Shown: positions 49,519 to 58,501 of the stretch, piece by piece | Numbering within the stretch: the first letter of the stretch is position 1 | Layout of the letters: each line of letters opens with the position of its first letter | NCBI GenBank assembly: GCA_015066175.1 | Contig: SVOW01000005.1 | Coordinates: forward strand, 1-64,000 | Source: Oscillospiraceae bacterium | GTDB lineage: Bacteria; Bacillota; Clostridia; Oscillospirales; Acutalibacteraceae | Length of the DNA stretch: 64,000 nucleotides | Direction: 5' to 3' | Notes under the pieces: generated by a model | Database searches by the model: none | Told to the model about the DNA's origin: nothing | What the model saw: the letters and a program-made list of their open reading frames with translations, nothing else | Position numbers and translations under genes: made by a program

Positions 49519-50391
49519 ATGAAGATTCTGGCATTTGGTGAAATACTTTTTGATGTTGATGTGAAGAATAACGTGAGAAAATTAGGCGGAGCACCTATGA
49601 ATTTCTGTTCTCATCTGTCAAAACTTGGTGCAGAAGGTTTCATTTTAAGCTCAGTAGGCAGAGATTCAGCAGGGGGCGAAGCTCTTGATTTTGCCGATAA
49701 TTTCAACGTAAATAAAAAATATATTCTGCCAAACGAATTATCAACAGGCGTGTGCAATGTAACATATAACGGCAGTGAGCCTGACTATAATCTGAGCATA
49801 AAAGGTGCTTATGACAATATATGCGTAACAGACGAAATGCTTGAAGAAATGAAAGAAGAAAATTTCGATGTTTTCTATTTCGGCACTCTTGCACAGAGAA
49901 GTGATGTGTCGAAAAATTCTTTACTTAAAGTGCTTGAAAACGTGAATTTCAGAAAAGTTTTCTGCGACCTTAATTTAAGGCAGACTTATTATTCAGACGA
50001 GGTGCTTTCTTTCAGTCTTGAAAAATCAGATATTCTTAAAATTAATCGTGATGAATTTGCGTTTTTAAAAGAAAAGGGTTATTGCGAAAGTATAAAAAAT
50101 CTTTGCGAAAAATATAATATTGAAAAAATACTTCTCACTCTCGATAAAGACGGAGCACAGTTGTATGATTTTTCTGAAGATAAAACGTATTTTTCTATGG
50201 GTGTTGAAACAGAAGAAGTTTCATCTGTAGGGGCAGGTGACAGTATGTGTGCTTGTTTTCTCTACAATTATCTCAATGATAAACCATTACAGCTTTGCCT
50301 TGACAGAGCAAATATAATGGGAGCATTTGTTGTATCCCGTGAAGAAGCAATACCTGAATATACTGATGAATTAATTGAAAAAGTAAAATAA
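49519..50391 (+). CDS. PfkB-family carbohydrate kinase (fructokinase-like)
   Basis: 290 residues of the ribokinase/PfkB fold. The sugar-binding GGAPMNFCSHLSKLGA near residue 24 and the SSVGAGDSMCACFLYNY signature (catalytic Asp, anion hole) near 237 are present; the FGEILFDVD start and absence of lid extensions fit small fructokinase-like enzymes. Probably phosphorylates fructose or a related hexose. Ribosome site GAAGGTG. Monocistronic, with terminator right at the stop. Confidence 0.88.
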   Translation: MKILAFGEILFDVDVKNNVRKLGGAPMNFCSHLSKLGAEGFILSSVGRDSAGGEALDFADNFNVNKKYILPNELSTGVCNVTYNGSEPDYNLSIKGAYDNICVTDEMLEEMKEENFDVFYFGTLAQRSDVSKNSLLKVLENVNFRKVFCDLNLRQTYYSDEVLSFSLEKSDILKINRDEFAFLKEKGYCESIKNLCEKYNIEKILLTLDKDGAQLYDFSEDKTYFSMGVETEEVSSVGAGDSMCACFLYNYLNDKPLQLCLDRANIMGAFVVSREEAIPEYTDELIEKVK

Positions 50392-50422
50392 AAAAACACG
50401 GTTCAGATGAACCGTGTTTTTT
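50391..50422. terminator. Bidirectional terminator
   Basis: AAAAAACACGGTTCA / TGAACCGTGTTTTTT perfect stem with a GA loop, between convergent genes. Confidence 0.88.
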
Positions 50423-50430
50423 GTTTCAGA

Positions 50431-51642
50431 TTAGATGAGGAACAATGCACCAAGACCTAAAAGTGAGAAGAATGAAAGGATAGAAAGCAGGAATGAAATA
50501 ATGTTTGTTGCAATAATAAATCCTGCGCCTACTTTGATGGGCATTGTGTTTTCAGCTTCGTTGATGTGCTGCCATTTAAAGTGGATAGAATCGCCGTCGA
50601 GATAGAAACCGTCTGTCTGGATTTTATCTCTGTCGCTAGCCTGTTTAAAACCACAATCCAACAATCCCTGGGCAACAAGGTTTGCCATTTCTTTATCTTT
50701 GAATGTGATTTTTGAGTGTACACGCAATTCGTCTGCAGGCTCTTCAACACGAAGATGTCCGTCTTTGAAACCGGTGCACCACCAATAAGTGTCATAAGGT
50801 CTTGTGAATTCTCTTACATATTCGCCGTTGAGCTGCTGATGATAAAGTGTCATCTGCATTTTGAGCCAGTCTTCTTCAGCAGGGCAGTTGTAGAAAGTGA
50901 AGAAGTTGTCTTCTTTATCTGTTTGAGGTTTTGTGTAGATGCCGATTTCGCTTCCGTAGAAAATAAGCCCGTATTGACCTTTCCACATCTGAAGCATCCA
51001 GTCTTTGCCTTCGTATTCAAAGAAAACACGCACATAGTCATATTCAAGAAGGATATAAGGTGCAGCAATGTCGTAAAGCTTGCCGTAGCCAAAGTTATAC
51101 TGCCATGCTTCTTTATCGTTTGTGTAATAATAGTCGTCTTCGTAGCTGTACTGATAGCTGAGCACCTGTTGGTTTACAAGAAGGTCTTTGATAAGGTTTG
51201 ATGAAGTAACAACTTTCACAGCATATGTTGCGTAATAAGTTTCGCCATCAATTACACATGAAGCAGTGATGTTTGCTTTACCTGCTTTAACACCTTTTAC
51301 TTTACCTTTTTTATCAACTGTTGCAATCTTTTCATCTGAAGAAGTCCAAGTGATTTCAGGTAACACGTCTGTGCCTGTAACAACAGCAACAAGCTGTATT
51401 TTTCTGTTAACAGTAACAGTAAGGCTGTCACTTGAAATTGTAAGTGAAGGCTGTGCACCTTTTTTTGCTCTTGTGTCAGGTACTGCGGATGTGTCGTTTT
51501 TCAGTGAATCAACCAACTGCAACGCAGCTGCTTTCTGACCTGTAAACTGTTCTGATACAGCTGTTGTAGCAGCAAATATCGTTGTGCTTACAATGAAGAG
51601 AGCGAAGAAAAAAGATATAAATCTGACTGAGAATTTTTTCAA
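50431..51642 (-). CDS. Secreted/membrane protein with a bacterial Ig-like domain
   Basis: A TTG at 51642 is the likely start, 11 nt after AAGGAG, giving 403 residues with a signal peptide (KKFSVRFISFFFALF core, cleavage near FAATTA). Residues 55-145 are a Big_2 Ig-like domain (SSDEKIATVDKKGKVKGVKAGKANITA). The middle is a Tyr/Trp/Asp-rich beta region unique to this protein, and the last 30 residues are a hydrophobic anchor (IISFLLSILSFFSLL). It is therefore displayed outside and tethered by its C-terminus. No enzyme motif is seen. An adhesion or sensing role is possible. Confidence 0.78.
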   Translation of the reverse strand: MKKFSVRFISFFFALFIVSTTIFAATTAVSEQFTGQKAAALQLVDSLKNDTSAVPDTRAKKGAQPSLTISSDSLTVTVNRKIQLVAVVTGTDVLPEITWTSSDEKIATVDKKGKVKGVKAGKANITASCVIDGETYYATYAVKVVTSSNLIKDLLVNQQVLSYQYSYEDDYYYTNDKEAWQYNFGYGKLYDIAAPYILLEYDYVRVFFEYEGKDWMLQMWKGQYGLIFYGSEIGIYTKPQTDKEDNFFTFYNCPAEEDWLKMQMTLYHQQLNGEYVREFTRPYDTYWWCTGFKDGHLRVEEPADELRVHSKITFKDKEMANLVAQGLLDCGFKQASDRDKIQTDGFYLDGDSIHFKWQHINEAENTMPIKVGAGFIIATNIISFLLSILSFFSLLGLGALFLI

Positions 51643-51808
51643 CTTTAAAACATCTCCTTCCGATAAATGAACTACGGATATTCTACCAAAAATTATATTA
51701 AAAATCAAGAAAAAAATGTCATTTCAGCATTAATACCTCAAAACAGCATCTTTTTGTATAAAAAAGCAACACTTTTCATAACTTATTTATATGAAAGGGG
51801 TTTTGTTA

Positions 51809-52960
51809 ATGAGAAAATTATGTAAATTTGTTGCTGTTTTGTTTACTTTTGTATTTGCATTTTCTGTTATGGTTTATGCAGAAACAGAAGAAACCTGTCC
51901 CGTTGAAATCAAAGCAAAATCTGCAATACTTATGGATTGTGCATCAGGTAAAGTTCTGATGAAAATGAATGAACATGAAAAACTGCCTCCTGCATCTGTA
52001 ACAAAAATAATGCCTATGCTGCTTGTGGTTGAAAAAATTGCCTCAGGTGAAATTTCAGTCAGTGATAAAGTGAAAACATCTGCTCACGCAGCCGGAAAGG
52101 GTGGATCGCAGATATGGTTAAAAGAAAATGAAGAAATGACAGTTGATGAACTTCTGAAGGCTGTTGCAGTTGCTAGTGCAAACGACGCGTGCTGTGCGTT
52201 AGGTGAGTATATTGCAGGCAGTGAAAAAGCCTTTATACAGCTTATGAATAACCGTGCAAAAGAGCTGGGAATGAATGACACAACTTTTGTAAATTGCAGC
52301 GGTCTTGACGATACAGACACAAACTACACTTCAGCTTATGATATTGCAGTTATGTCACGCGAATTGATGAAATACGAGGATATAATCGAAAAATATACAA
52401 CAATCTGGATGGATAGTCTGCGTGATGGTAACACTGAACTTGTCAACACAAATAAATTAGTCAGATTTTATCCGGGCACAACAGGTCTTAAGACGGGCAC
52501 AACACAGAAAGCGGGATGTTGCCTGAGTGCAACAGCAAAACGTGACGGACTTCACCTTGTAGCAGTTGTAATGGGCAGTGAAAATTCAACTGACCGTTTT
52601 GAAACTGCAAAAGCAATGCTGAATTGGGGCTTTTCTAATTATGAAAGCATAAAACCCGTTATAGATAAAAAGCTGATAACAGACGTGCTTGTTGAAAACG
52701 GAGAAACAGATTTGATTTCTCCAGCTATTCCAGAAACAGAAAACGTGCTTATTAAAAAGGGCAGAGCCAAAGACATTAAGCAGACAATAAACCTTGCGGT
52801 GCGTGTGAATGCACCTGTTGAAAAAGGGCAGACCTTAGGCACAGTGGAATTTTCGCTTGACGGAGAAAAACTTGCAGAGTATAATCTTTTATCATCGGTT
52901 AATATTGAAGAACTGAAACTGCCTCTTGCTTTTAAAAGGCTCCTTACAAAACTAATTTAA
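51809..52960 (+). CDS. D-alanyl-D-alanine carboxypeptidase (DacF-type PBP)
   Basis: ATG at 51809 follows AAAGGGG; 383 residues with a signal peptide ending near VYAET. Penicillin-binding motifs: S63-V-T-K66, SAN in VASANDACCALG, and KTGTT in LKTGTTQKAGC. A C-terminal beta domain (about 290-383) and an amphipathic tail KLPLAFKRLLTKL complete the DacA/DacF family layout. It trims the terminal D-Ala of peptidoglycan stem peptides at the outer membrane face. Such enzymes occur in vegetative growth and sporulation; which applies here is not clear. Confidence 0.93.
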   Translation: MRKLCKFVAVLFTFVFAFSVMVYAETEETCPVEIKAKSAILMDCASGKVLMKMNEHEKLPPASVTKIMPMLLVVEKIASGEISVSDKVKTSAHAAGKGGSQIWLKENEEMTVDELLKAVAVASANDACCALGEYIAGSEKAFIQLMNNRAKELGMNDTTFVNCSGLDDTDTNYTSAYDIAVMSRELMKYEDIIEKYTTIWMDSLRDGNTELVNTNKLVRFYPGTTGLKTGTTQKAGCCLSATAKRDGLHLVAVVMGSENSTDRFETAKAMLNWGFSNYESIKPVIDKKLITDVLVENGETDLISPAIPETENVLIKKGRAKDIKQTINLAVRVNAPVEKGQTLGTVEFSLDGEKLAEYNLLSSVNIEELKLPLAFKRLLTKLI

Positions 52961-52990
52961 TAAAAATTTGTGAAAAATCTCAAAAATCTC

Positions 52991-53019
52991 TTGCAAAACG
53001 AGAGCATTTATTGTACAAT
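52991..53019 (+). promoter_or_regulatory. Promoter of pgi
   Basis: TTGCAA at 52991-52996, 17-nt spacer, TACAAT at 53014-53019. Confidence 0.65.
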
Positions 53020-53048
53020 TAAAATGTAAAAACTAAGGAGAGACTCAG

Positions 53049-54389
53049 ATGAACTTAAACTTTAACAGCAAATACGCCGAAAGTTTTATCGAGAAAGAAG
53101 AACTTCAGGCAATACGTGGCGAAATTGCTGCCGCACACGAAGCTTTACATTCAAAAACAGGCAAAGGCAACGACTTCCTCGGTTGGGTTGATTTACCTGT
53201 TGATTATGACAAAGCTGAATTTGAAGAAATCAAAAAAGCAGCAGAAAAAATTAAAAAAGATTCCGATGTTTTAGTTGTAATCGGCATCGGCGGTTCATAT
53301 TTAGGTGCAAGAGCTGCTATTGAATATTGCAAGAGTGCAAACTACAATCTTCTGGCAAAAGACACACCGCAGATTGTTTTCTCAGGCAACTCAATCAGCC
53401 CCACTTCACTTAACGAAATTATCGCACTTTGCGACGGTAAAGATTTTTCAGTTAACGTGATTTCAAAATCAGGCACAACTACTGAACCCGCAATTGCTTT
53501 CCGCGTGTTCAAGAAAATGCTTGAAGATAAATACGGCAAAGAAGAAGCTAAAGGCAGAATCTACGTTACTACAGATAAAGCCAAAGGCACTCTCAAAGGT
53601 CTTGCAGACAGAGAAGGTTACAAAACTTTTGTTATCCCTGACGATGTAGGCGGCAGATATTCAGTGCTTACTGCAGTTGGTCTTCTTCCCATTGCTGCAG
53701 CAGGAATTGACATCGACCTTATTATGAAAGGTGCACAGGATGCAAGAGAAGCATTTATGTCACTTGATATTGATGAAAATGCCTGCTACAGATATGCCGC
53801 AATCAGAAACCTTCTTTACAGAAAAGATAAAAAGGTTGAAATGTTTGTAAGTTATGAACCTTCATTCGCAATGATGAACGAATGGCTCAAACAGCTTTAC
53901 GGCGAAAGCGAAGGCAAAGAAAACAAAGGTATTTTCCCTGCATCTGTAATTTTCTCAACTGACCTTCATTCAATGGGGCAGTATATTCAGGAAGGCGAAA
54001 GAATGCTGATGGAAACAGTCATCACATTCGATAAGCCTCAGCAGGAATATATCATCGGCACAGACCCTGAAAACCTTGACGGACTTAACTTCCTTGCAGG
54101 TAAGGGAATGTCGTTTGTAAACAGAAAAGCATTTGAAGGCACACTTCTTGCTCACACAGACGGCAACGTGCCCAACAATATCATTTCACTTGATGAAATG
54201 AATGAATATTCACTCGGCGAACTTATTTATTTCTTTGAAAAAGCTTGTGCAATCAGCGGTTATGTTTTAGGCGTTAATCCCTTTGACCAGCCCGGTGTTG
54301 AAAGCTATAAGAAAAATATGTTTGCACTTCTCGGTAAACCGGGATATGAAGAAATGAAAAAAGAGCTTGAAGAAAGGCTCGGAAAATAA
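53049..54389 (+). CDS. pgi: Glucose-6-phosphate isomerase
   Basis: 446 residues, typical of the shorter Firmicute/Thermotoga-type enzyme. [15 protein letters not shown] near residue 78, [15 protein letters not shown] near 138 (phosphate binding), [16 protein letters not shown] with the catalytic Glu near 280, and the C-terminal [14 protein letters not shown] with the catalytic Lys are all present. Interconverts glucose-6-phosphate and fructose-6-phosphate in glycolysis. AAGGAG precedes the ATG. The following P-loop gene is 55 nt downstream and may be co-transcribed. Confidence 0.97.
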   Translation: MNLNFNSKYAESFIEKEELQAIRGEIAAAHEALHSKTGKGNDFLGWVDLPVDYDKAEFEEIKKAAEKIKKDSDVLVVIGIGGSYLGARAAIEYCKSANYNLLAKDTPQIVFSGNSISPTSLNEIIALCDGKDFSVNVISKSGTTTEPAIAFRVFKKMLEDKYGKEEAKGRIYVTTDKAKGTLKGLADREGYKTFVIPDDVGGRYSVLTAVGLLPIAAAGIDIDLIMKGAQDAREAFMSLDIDENACYRYAAIRNLLYRKDKKVEMFVSYEPSFAMMNEWLKQLYGESEGKENKGIFPASVIFSTDLHSMGQYIQEGERMLMETVITFDKPQQEYIIGTDPENLDGLNFLAGKGMSFVNRKAFEGTLLAHTDGNVPNNIISLDEMNEYSLGELIYFFEKACAISGYVLGVNPFDQPGVESYKKNMFALLGKPGYEEMKKELEERLGK

Positions 54390-54444
54390 GTAAATAAGGA
54401 TTCCTCAGGGAATCTTTACATAAAGTTTAAAGGAGTTGTTTTTT

Positions 54445-54861
54445 ATGGTAACATTGATAATCGGACACAAAGGATCAGGCAAAACAAAGAAATTGATTCA
54501 GGCTGTCAACGATGCTATCGAAAGTTCAAACGGAAATGTAGTATGCATTGAACAGGGCACACAGTTAAGAACAGAAGTTAACTATCGTGCACGCCTTGTT
54601 TCTGCTAATGAATATTCAATAAAAGGCTTTGATTCTTTCTACGGATTCCTTAGCGGTATCTGTGCAGGTGACCACGATATCACAGATATCCTCATTGATG
54701 CAACACTTCGCATCGGTTCACGCGACTACGCAGAACTTGCAATTTTCCTTAAGAAAGTTGAAGAACTTGCAGCACTTACAAACAAAAAGTTTGTTTTCAC
54801 AGTATCAGCTGATAAGGAAGAACTTCCTGCAGAAATTTTTGATTACTGCAAAGAAGCATAA
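54445..54861 (+). CDS. Small P-loop protein of unknown function
   Basis: 138 residues from the ATG at 54445, preceded by AAAGGAG. Walker A is perfect, GHKGSGKT at residues 7-14, followed by a single alpha/beta core: VVCIEQG strand, an Arg-rich segment, ILIDATLR as a likely Walker B-like strand with Asp, and KKFVFTVSAD as a further strand. At this length it is a minimal ATP/GTP-binding module. It is strand-order compatible with thymidylate- or thymidine-kinase-like folds, but lacks zinc and substrate motifs. It lies between pgi and the DUF177/rpmF group. Function unknown. Confidence 0.72.
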   Translation: MVTLIIGHKGSGKTKKLIQAVNDAIESSNGNVVCIEQGTQLRTEVNYRARLVSANEYSIKGFDSFYGFLSGICAGDHDITDILIDATLRIGSRDYAELAIFLKKVEELAALTNKKFVFTVSADKEELPAEIFDYCKEA

Positions 54862-54883
54862 GCTGAAGAAAAATTAAACAAAA

Positions 54884-54918
54884 TGCCCACTGAAACTCAC
54901 TTTCGGTGGGCTTTTTTG
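54884..54918 (+). terminator. Terminator after the P-loop gene
   Basis: GCCCAC..GTGGGC stem (54885-54911) followed by TTTTTT. Confidence 0.8.
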
Positions 54919-54966
54919 GAGAATTGGTAAATTTTTTTCATATTGCCTGAAATATTCAAAATATGC

Positions 54967-54995
54967 TTGACAAAATCAGGCTTGGAGTATATAAT
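54967..54995 (+). promoter_or_regulatory. Promoter of DUF177-rpmF
   Basis: TTGACA at 54967-54972, 17-nt spacer, TATAAT at 54990-54995: perfect consensus, fitting high expression of a ribosomal protein operon. Confidence 0.8.
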
Positions 54996-55021
54996 ATTTA
55001 AGCGTGTAACTGAGGTGAATT

Positions 55022-55519
55022 ATGTTTATTGAGCTTGAGCCTGTTTTTAATAACATAGGCGAACAAAAATTATTCAATTTTAACATCGACCTTTCAGGTG
55101 AAGAAGTAGACGGAGTTTTTCCATTCAAAACACCCGTAGTGGTAGCGGGCGTCGTTAAAAACTCGTCAGGCATCGTTACTCTGGAAACTGATGTGAATTT
55201 CCGCTATGAAGGTTTTTGTGACCGTTGTGCGGAAGAAATTGCAAAAGATTTCTGTTTTAAATTTGACCATACTCTGGTTTTATCGCTCAATAACGAGGAA
55301 AATGATGACTTGATGCTCATTGAGGACCTTCATTTTGAACTGGACCCTCTTGTGATTGAGGATATTTTTCTTTCGCTACCAACGAAAATTCTCTGCAGTG
55401 AAGATTGCGCCGGACTTTGCCTTAAATGTGGCAAAAACTTAAACCACGGCGTTTGTGATTGTAAAAAAGAAGTTGACCCTCGTTTGGCAATTCTTCAGCA
55501 ATTACTGGAAGATAATTAA
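55022..55519 (+). CDS. DUF177 (YceD) family protein
   Basis: 165 residues. A beta-rich first half is followed by the family block around FCDRCAEEIAKDF (here GFCDRCAEE) and LDPLVIEDIFLSLPTKILCSEDCAGLC, then a Cys cluster CLKCGKNLNHGVCDC that could hold zinc. DUF177 proteins sit directly before rpmF in most bacteria and are linked to 23S rRNA accumulation. The same arrangement occurs here, 39 nt before rpmF, both served by the consensus promoter. Confidence 0.92.
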   Translation: MFIELEPVFNNIGEQKLFNFNIDLSGEEVDGVFPFKTPVVVAGVVKNSSGIVTLETDVNFRYEGFCDRCAEEIAKDFCFKFDHTLVLSLNNEENDDLMLIEDLHFELDPLVIEDIFLSLPTKILCSEDCAGLCLKCGKNLNHGVCDCKKEVDPRLAILQQLLEDN

Positions 55520-55558
55520 TTAATAATTTATTGAATTTTTATAAGGAGGAACTTAAAA

Positions 55559-55741
55559 ATGGCAGTACCGAAGAGAAGAGTTTCAAAAGCAAGAAGAGAT
55601 AAAAGACGTTCAAACGTATGGAAGATGAAAGCACCTGAACTCATCAAGTGCCCCTCATGCGGTGAATACACAAGACCTCACAGAGTTTGCACAGCTTGTG
55701 GCAAATACAAGGGCGTAGAAGTTGTTAAAGTTGAGGACTAA
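55559..55741 (+). CDS. rpmF: 50S ribosomal protein L32
   Basis: 60 residues. MAVPKRRVSKARRDKRRS is the canonical basic start, and the zinc-binding form is seen: C31-x2-C34 and C44-x2-C47. TAAGGAGG lies 8 nt before the ATG. Zinc-dependent L32 paralogs are exchanged for zinc-free forms in some bacteria during zinc starvation; only the zinc form is present here. Ends with a terminator at 55759. Confidence 0.98.
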   Translation: MAVPKRRVSKARRDKRRSNVWKMKAPELIKCPSCGEYTRPHRVCTACGKYKGVEVVKVED

Positions 55742-55758
55742 TCCTCTTATAACAAACA

Positions 55759-55797
55759 ATGGGTAGAGGAAAAAACTCTACCCATTTTTATTTTTTT
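55759..55797 (+). terminator. Terminator after rpmF
   Basis: AATGGGTAGAG / CTCTACCCATT stem then a long T-run. Confidence 0.85.
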
Positions 55798-55833
55798 GTG
55801 GTATAATGTTTAAAAGCATAAGGAGGTGTCGTT

Positions 55834-57135
55834 ATGTCAGCGGAAATTATTGATGTTCAAAAAAAATCGCCATGTTCAAAAAAACGCATAAAAAAAGGCT
55901 GGGTGCTTCAGAAAATCAATTTCCACGATATAAACGATATCCTTGATTATAATTTTTATGCAAGTGAATGCGAGGTTTTGCTTGAACTTCAGAAACCAAA
56001 CGGCAAAACAGTATGCAAAAAAATCAAAAAAGAAGAAAACGAAGATTTAGGTCTTCTTTTCAATACTTACTTAATGGATAAACAGAAAACATGCAAAAAC
56101 AAATGCATTTTTTGCTTTATCGACCAGTTACCTGAAGGAATGAGAGAATCTCTTTATTTCAAAGATGACGACTCAAGAATGTCTTTCCTTTTCGGCAACT
56201 ATATCACTCTTACTAATCTCACAGACAGAGATGTTGAGCGTATGATTGAAATGCACATTAATCCTGTCAACATTTCAGTCCATACAATGAACCCTGAACT
56301 GCGTGTGAAAATGATGAAAAATCCTCACGCAGGTGAAGTGCTGAAATATATTGATGTTCTGGCAAATCATGGCACTCATCTTAATACACAGCTTGTTTTG
56401 TGCCCGGGAATAAATGACGGTGAAGAACTGAAATTCAGCATTGAAAAATTAGCAAAATTATATCCGTCAGTGCAGTCGATTGCTGCAGTGCCTGTAGGAA
56501 TCACAAAGTTCAGAGAAAATCTTCCTGATTTGCAGCAATACACACCTGAAACAGCAAGAGAAGTTGTGGATGTAATTGAAGGTTATCAGAAAGAATTTCT
56601 CGAAAAATTCGGCACAAGGCTTGTGTATGCTTCTGATGAATTTTACCTCAAAGCAGGTCTTACGTTGCCTGAAAACGATGAATACGAAGACTATCCACAG
56701 ATTGAAAACGGTGTGGGAATGTGGACAGACCTTGAATATACATTCAGTCAGGCTCTTGAAGAAACCGGCCCGATCACCACAAAAACAAAAAAGATAATTG
56801 CAACAGGTGCTGCCGCTTATCCGCTGATGGAAAAACTTTCACGCAGATTTAACGAAAAAACAGGCGCAGATATTTCTGTTGTTAAAATAGAAAACAACTT
56901 TTTCGGTAATTCAATCACAGTAAGTGGTCTGATTACCGGAAAAGATTTGACAGAACAATTAAAAGATAAATACGATTTTGACGAGCTTCTTATTTCTTCC
57001 ACTATGTTGCGCAGTGAAGGCGATATGTTCCTTGACAGTATGACGGTAGAAGAGGCAGAAAAAATCCTTGATTGCAGAATTGTGCCTGTGAATTCAGACG
57101 GATATGAGCTTGTTGAAAAAATGAAAGGAGAATGA
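55834..57135 (+). CDS. DUF512 radical-SAM-like protein with N-terminal PDZ domain
   Basis: 433 residues. The N-terminal 70 residues are PDZ-like (SPCSKKRIKKGWVLQKIN). A radical SAM-type cluster C87-x3-C91-x2-C94 (CKNKCIFC) leads into FIDQLPEGMRESLYFKDDD, a hallmark of this family, and the C-terminal part is DUF512. The function is undefined; it is nearly always encoded next to der in Clostridia, as here, where its stop precedes the der start by 2 nt. AAGGAGG precedes its ATG, and TATAAT at 55802 is a likely -10 box. Confidence 0.92.
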   Translation: MSAEIIDVQKKSPCSKKRIKKGWVLQKINFHDINDILDYNFYASECEVLLELQKPNGKTVCKKIKKEENEDLGLLFNTYLMDKQKTCKNKCIFCFIDQLPEGMRESLYFKDDDSRMSFLFGNYITLTNLTDRDVERMIEMHINPVNISVHTMNPELRVKMMKNPHAGEVLKYIDVLANHGTHLNTQLVLCPGINDGEELKFSIEKLAKLYPSVQSIAAVPVGITKFRENLPDLQQYTPETAREVVDVIEGYQKEFLEKFGTRLVYASDEFYLKAGLTLPENDEYEDYPQIENGVGMWTDLEYTFSQALEETGPITTKTKKIIATGAAAYPLMEKLSRRFNEKTGADISVVKIENNFFGNSITVSGLITGKDLTEQLKDKYDFDELLISSTMLRSEGDMFLDSMTVEEAEKILDCRIVPVNSDGYELVEKMKGE

Positions 57136-57137
57136 AA

Positions 57138-58475
57138 ATGTCAAGACCGATTGTTGCCATCGTAGGCAGACCTAACGTTGGTAAATCAACGCTTTTCAAT
57201 AAACTTATAGGTCAGCGTCTTTCAATCGTAGATGACACTCCCGGCGTTACAAGAGACAGAATTTACGGCGATTGCGAATGGCAGAGACATAACTTTCTTT
57301 TGATAGATACAGGCGGTATTGAGCCTGCTTCAGATGATATAATTCTTGTGCAGATGCGTCGTCAGGCACAGCTTGCTATTGACAGCGCAGACGTAATTAT
57401 TTTTGTAACTGACGTAAAAACAGGTGTTGTTGCAACTGACGAAGAAGTTGCTGCGATGCTCAGAAAATCAGGCAAACCTATTGTGCTTTGCGTAAACAAA
57501 TGCGACGGTATCGGCGATATGCCTGCTGAATTTTATGAATTCTACAACCTTGCACTTGATGAACCTATTGCAGTTTCATCTGTGCATGGCCACGGCACAG
57601 GCGATTTGCTTGAAGAAGTGTGCAAATATTTCCCTGATGAAGAAGAAAAGGAAGATGATGAATTCAGCAGTGAATATATTAAAGTTGCAGTTATCGGCAA
57701 GCCAAATGTGGGCAAATCTTCTCTTATCAATGCTATTTCAGGCGAAGAAAGAGCAATTGTTTCCAACATTGCAGGCACAACACGTGACGCAACAGACACA
57801 ATAATTGAAAATGAACATGGTAAGTTTGTTTTTATTGACACTGCAGGTTTAAGAAGAAAAAGCCGCGTTGACGATGCTATTGAAAAATACAGCGTTATCC
57901 GCGCTAAAATGGCTGTTGAAAGAGCAACTGTGTGCGTAATTATGATTGACGCAACAGAAGGCTTTACAGAGCAGGACTCAAAGGTTGCAGGTATTGCTCA
58001 CGAAATGGGTAAGGCTTGCATTATTGCAGTAAACAAATGGGACGCAGTGGAAAAAGACGGCAAAACAATGGACGTTCAGAGAAAGAAATTAATGAACGAT
58101 TTTTCCTTTATGCCCTATGCACCCATTATTTTCATTTCTGCAAAAACAGGTCAGCGTCTTGACAGACTTTATGAACTTATCAAGTTTGTTGACGAACAGA
58201 ATGCAATGAGAATTTCAACAGGTAAATTAAACGATGTTCTCGCAGCAGCAACTGCACGTGTTCAACCACCAACTGATAAGGGCAGAAGACTTAAAATTTA
58301 CTATATGACTCAGGCATCAACAAGGCCGCCAACGTTTGTATGCTTCGTTAACCGTAAGGATTTGTTCCATTACAGTTATCAGCGATATCTTGACAATCAG
58401 ATAAGAGAAATTTTCGGCCTTGAAGGCACACCCACAAATTACGTTATAAGAGAACGTGACAAAAACGACACCTGA
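57138..58475 (+). CDS. der: Ribosome-assembly GTPase Der (EngA)
   Basis: ATG at 57138 has AAAGGAG at good spacing; the ATG at 57132 is only 2 nt from the site. 445 residues with two GTPase domains: GRPNVGKST near 8 with DTPG and NKCD, and GKPNVGKSS near 184 with DTAG and NKWD. A C-terminal KH-like domain follows, ending in PTNYVIRERDK. Der promotes assembly of the 50S subunit. Its position directly after the DUF512 gene is typical. Confidence 0.98.
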   Translation: MSRPIVAIVGRPNVGKSTLFNKLIGQRLSIVDDTPGVTRDRIYGDCEWQRHNFLLIDTGGIEPASDDIILVQMRRQAQLAIDSADVIIFVTDVKTGVVATDEEVAAMLRKSGKPIVLCVNKCDGIGDMPAEFYEFYNLALDEPIAVSSVHGHGTGDLLEEVCKYFPDEEEKEDDEFSSEYIKVAVIGKPNVGKSSLINAISGEERAIVSNIAGTTRDATDTIIENEHGKFVFIDTAGLRRKSRVDDAIEKYSVIRAKMAVERATVCVIMIDATEGFTEQDSKVAGIAHEMGKACIIAVNKWDAVEKDGKTMDVQRKKLMNDFSFMPYAPIIFISAKTGQRLDRLYELIKFVDEQNAMRISTGKLNDVLAAATARVQPPTDKGRRLKIYYMTQASTRPPTFVCFVNRKDLFHYSYQRYLDNQIREIFGLEGTPTNYVIRERDKNDT

Positions 58476-58501
58476 TATAATAATGAATGGGGGTAATCCT
58501 T

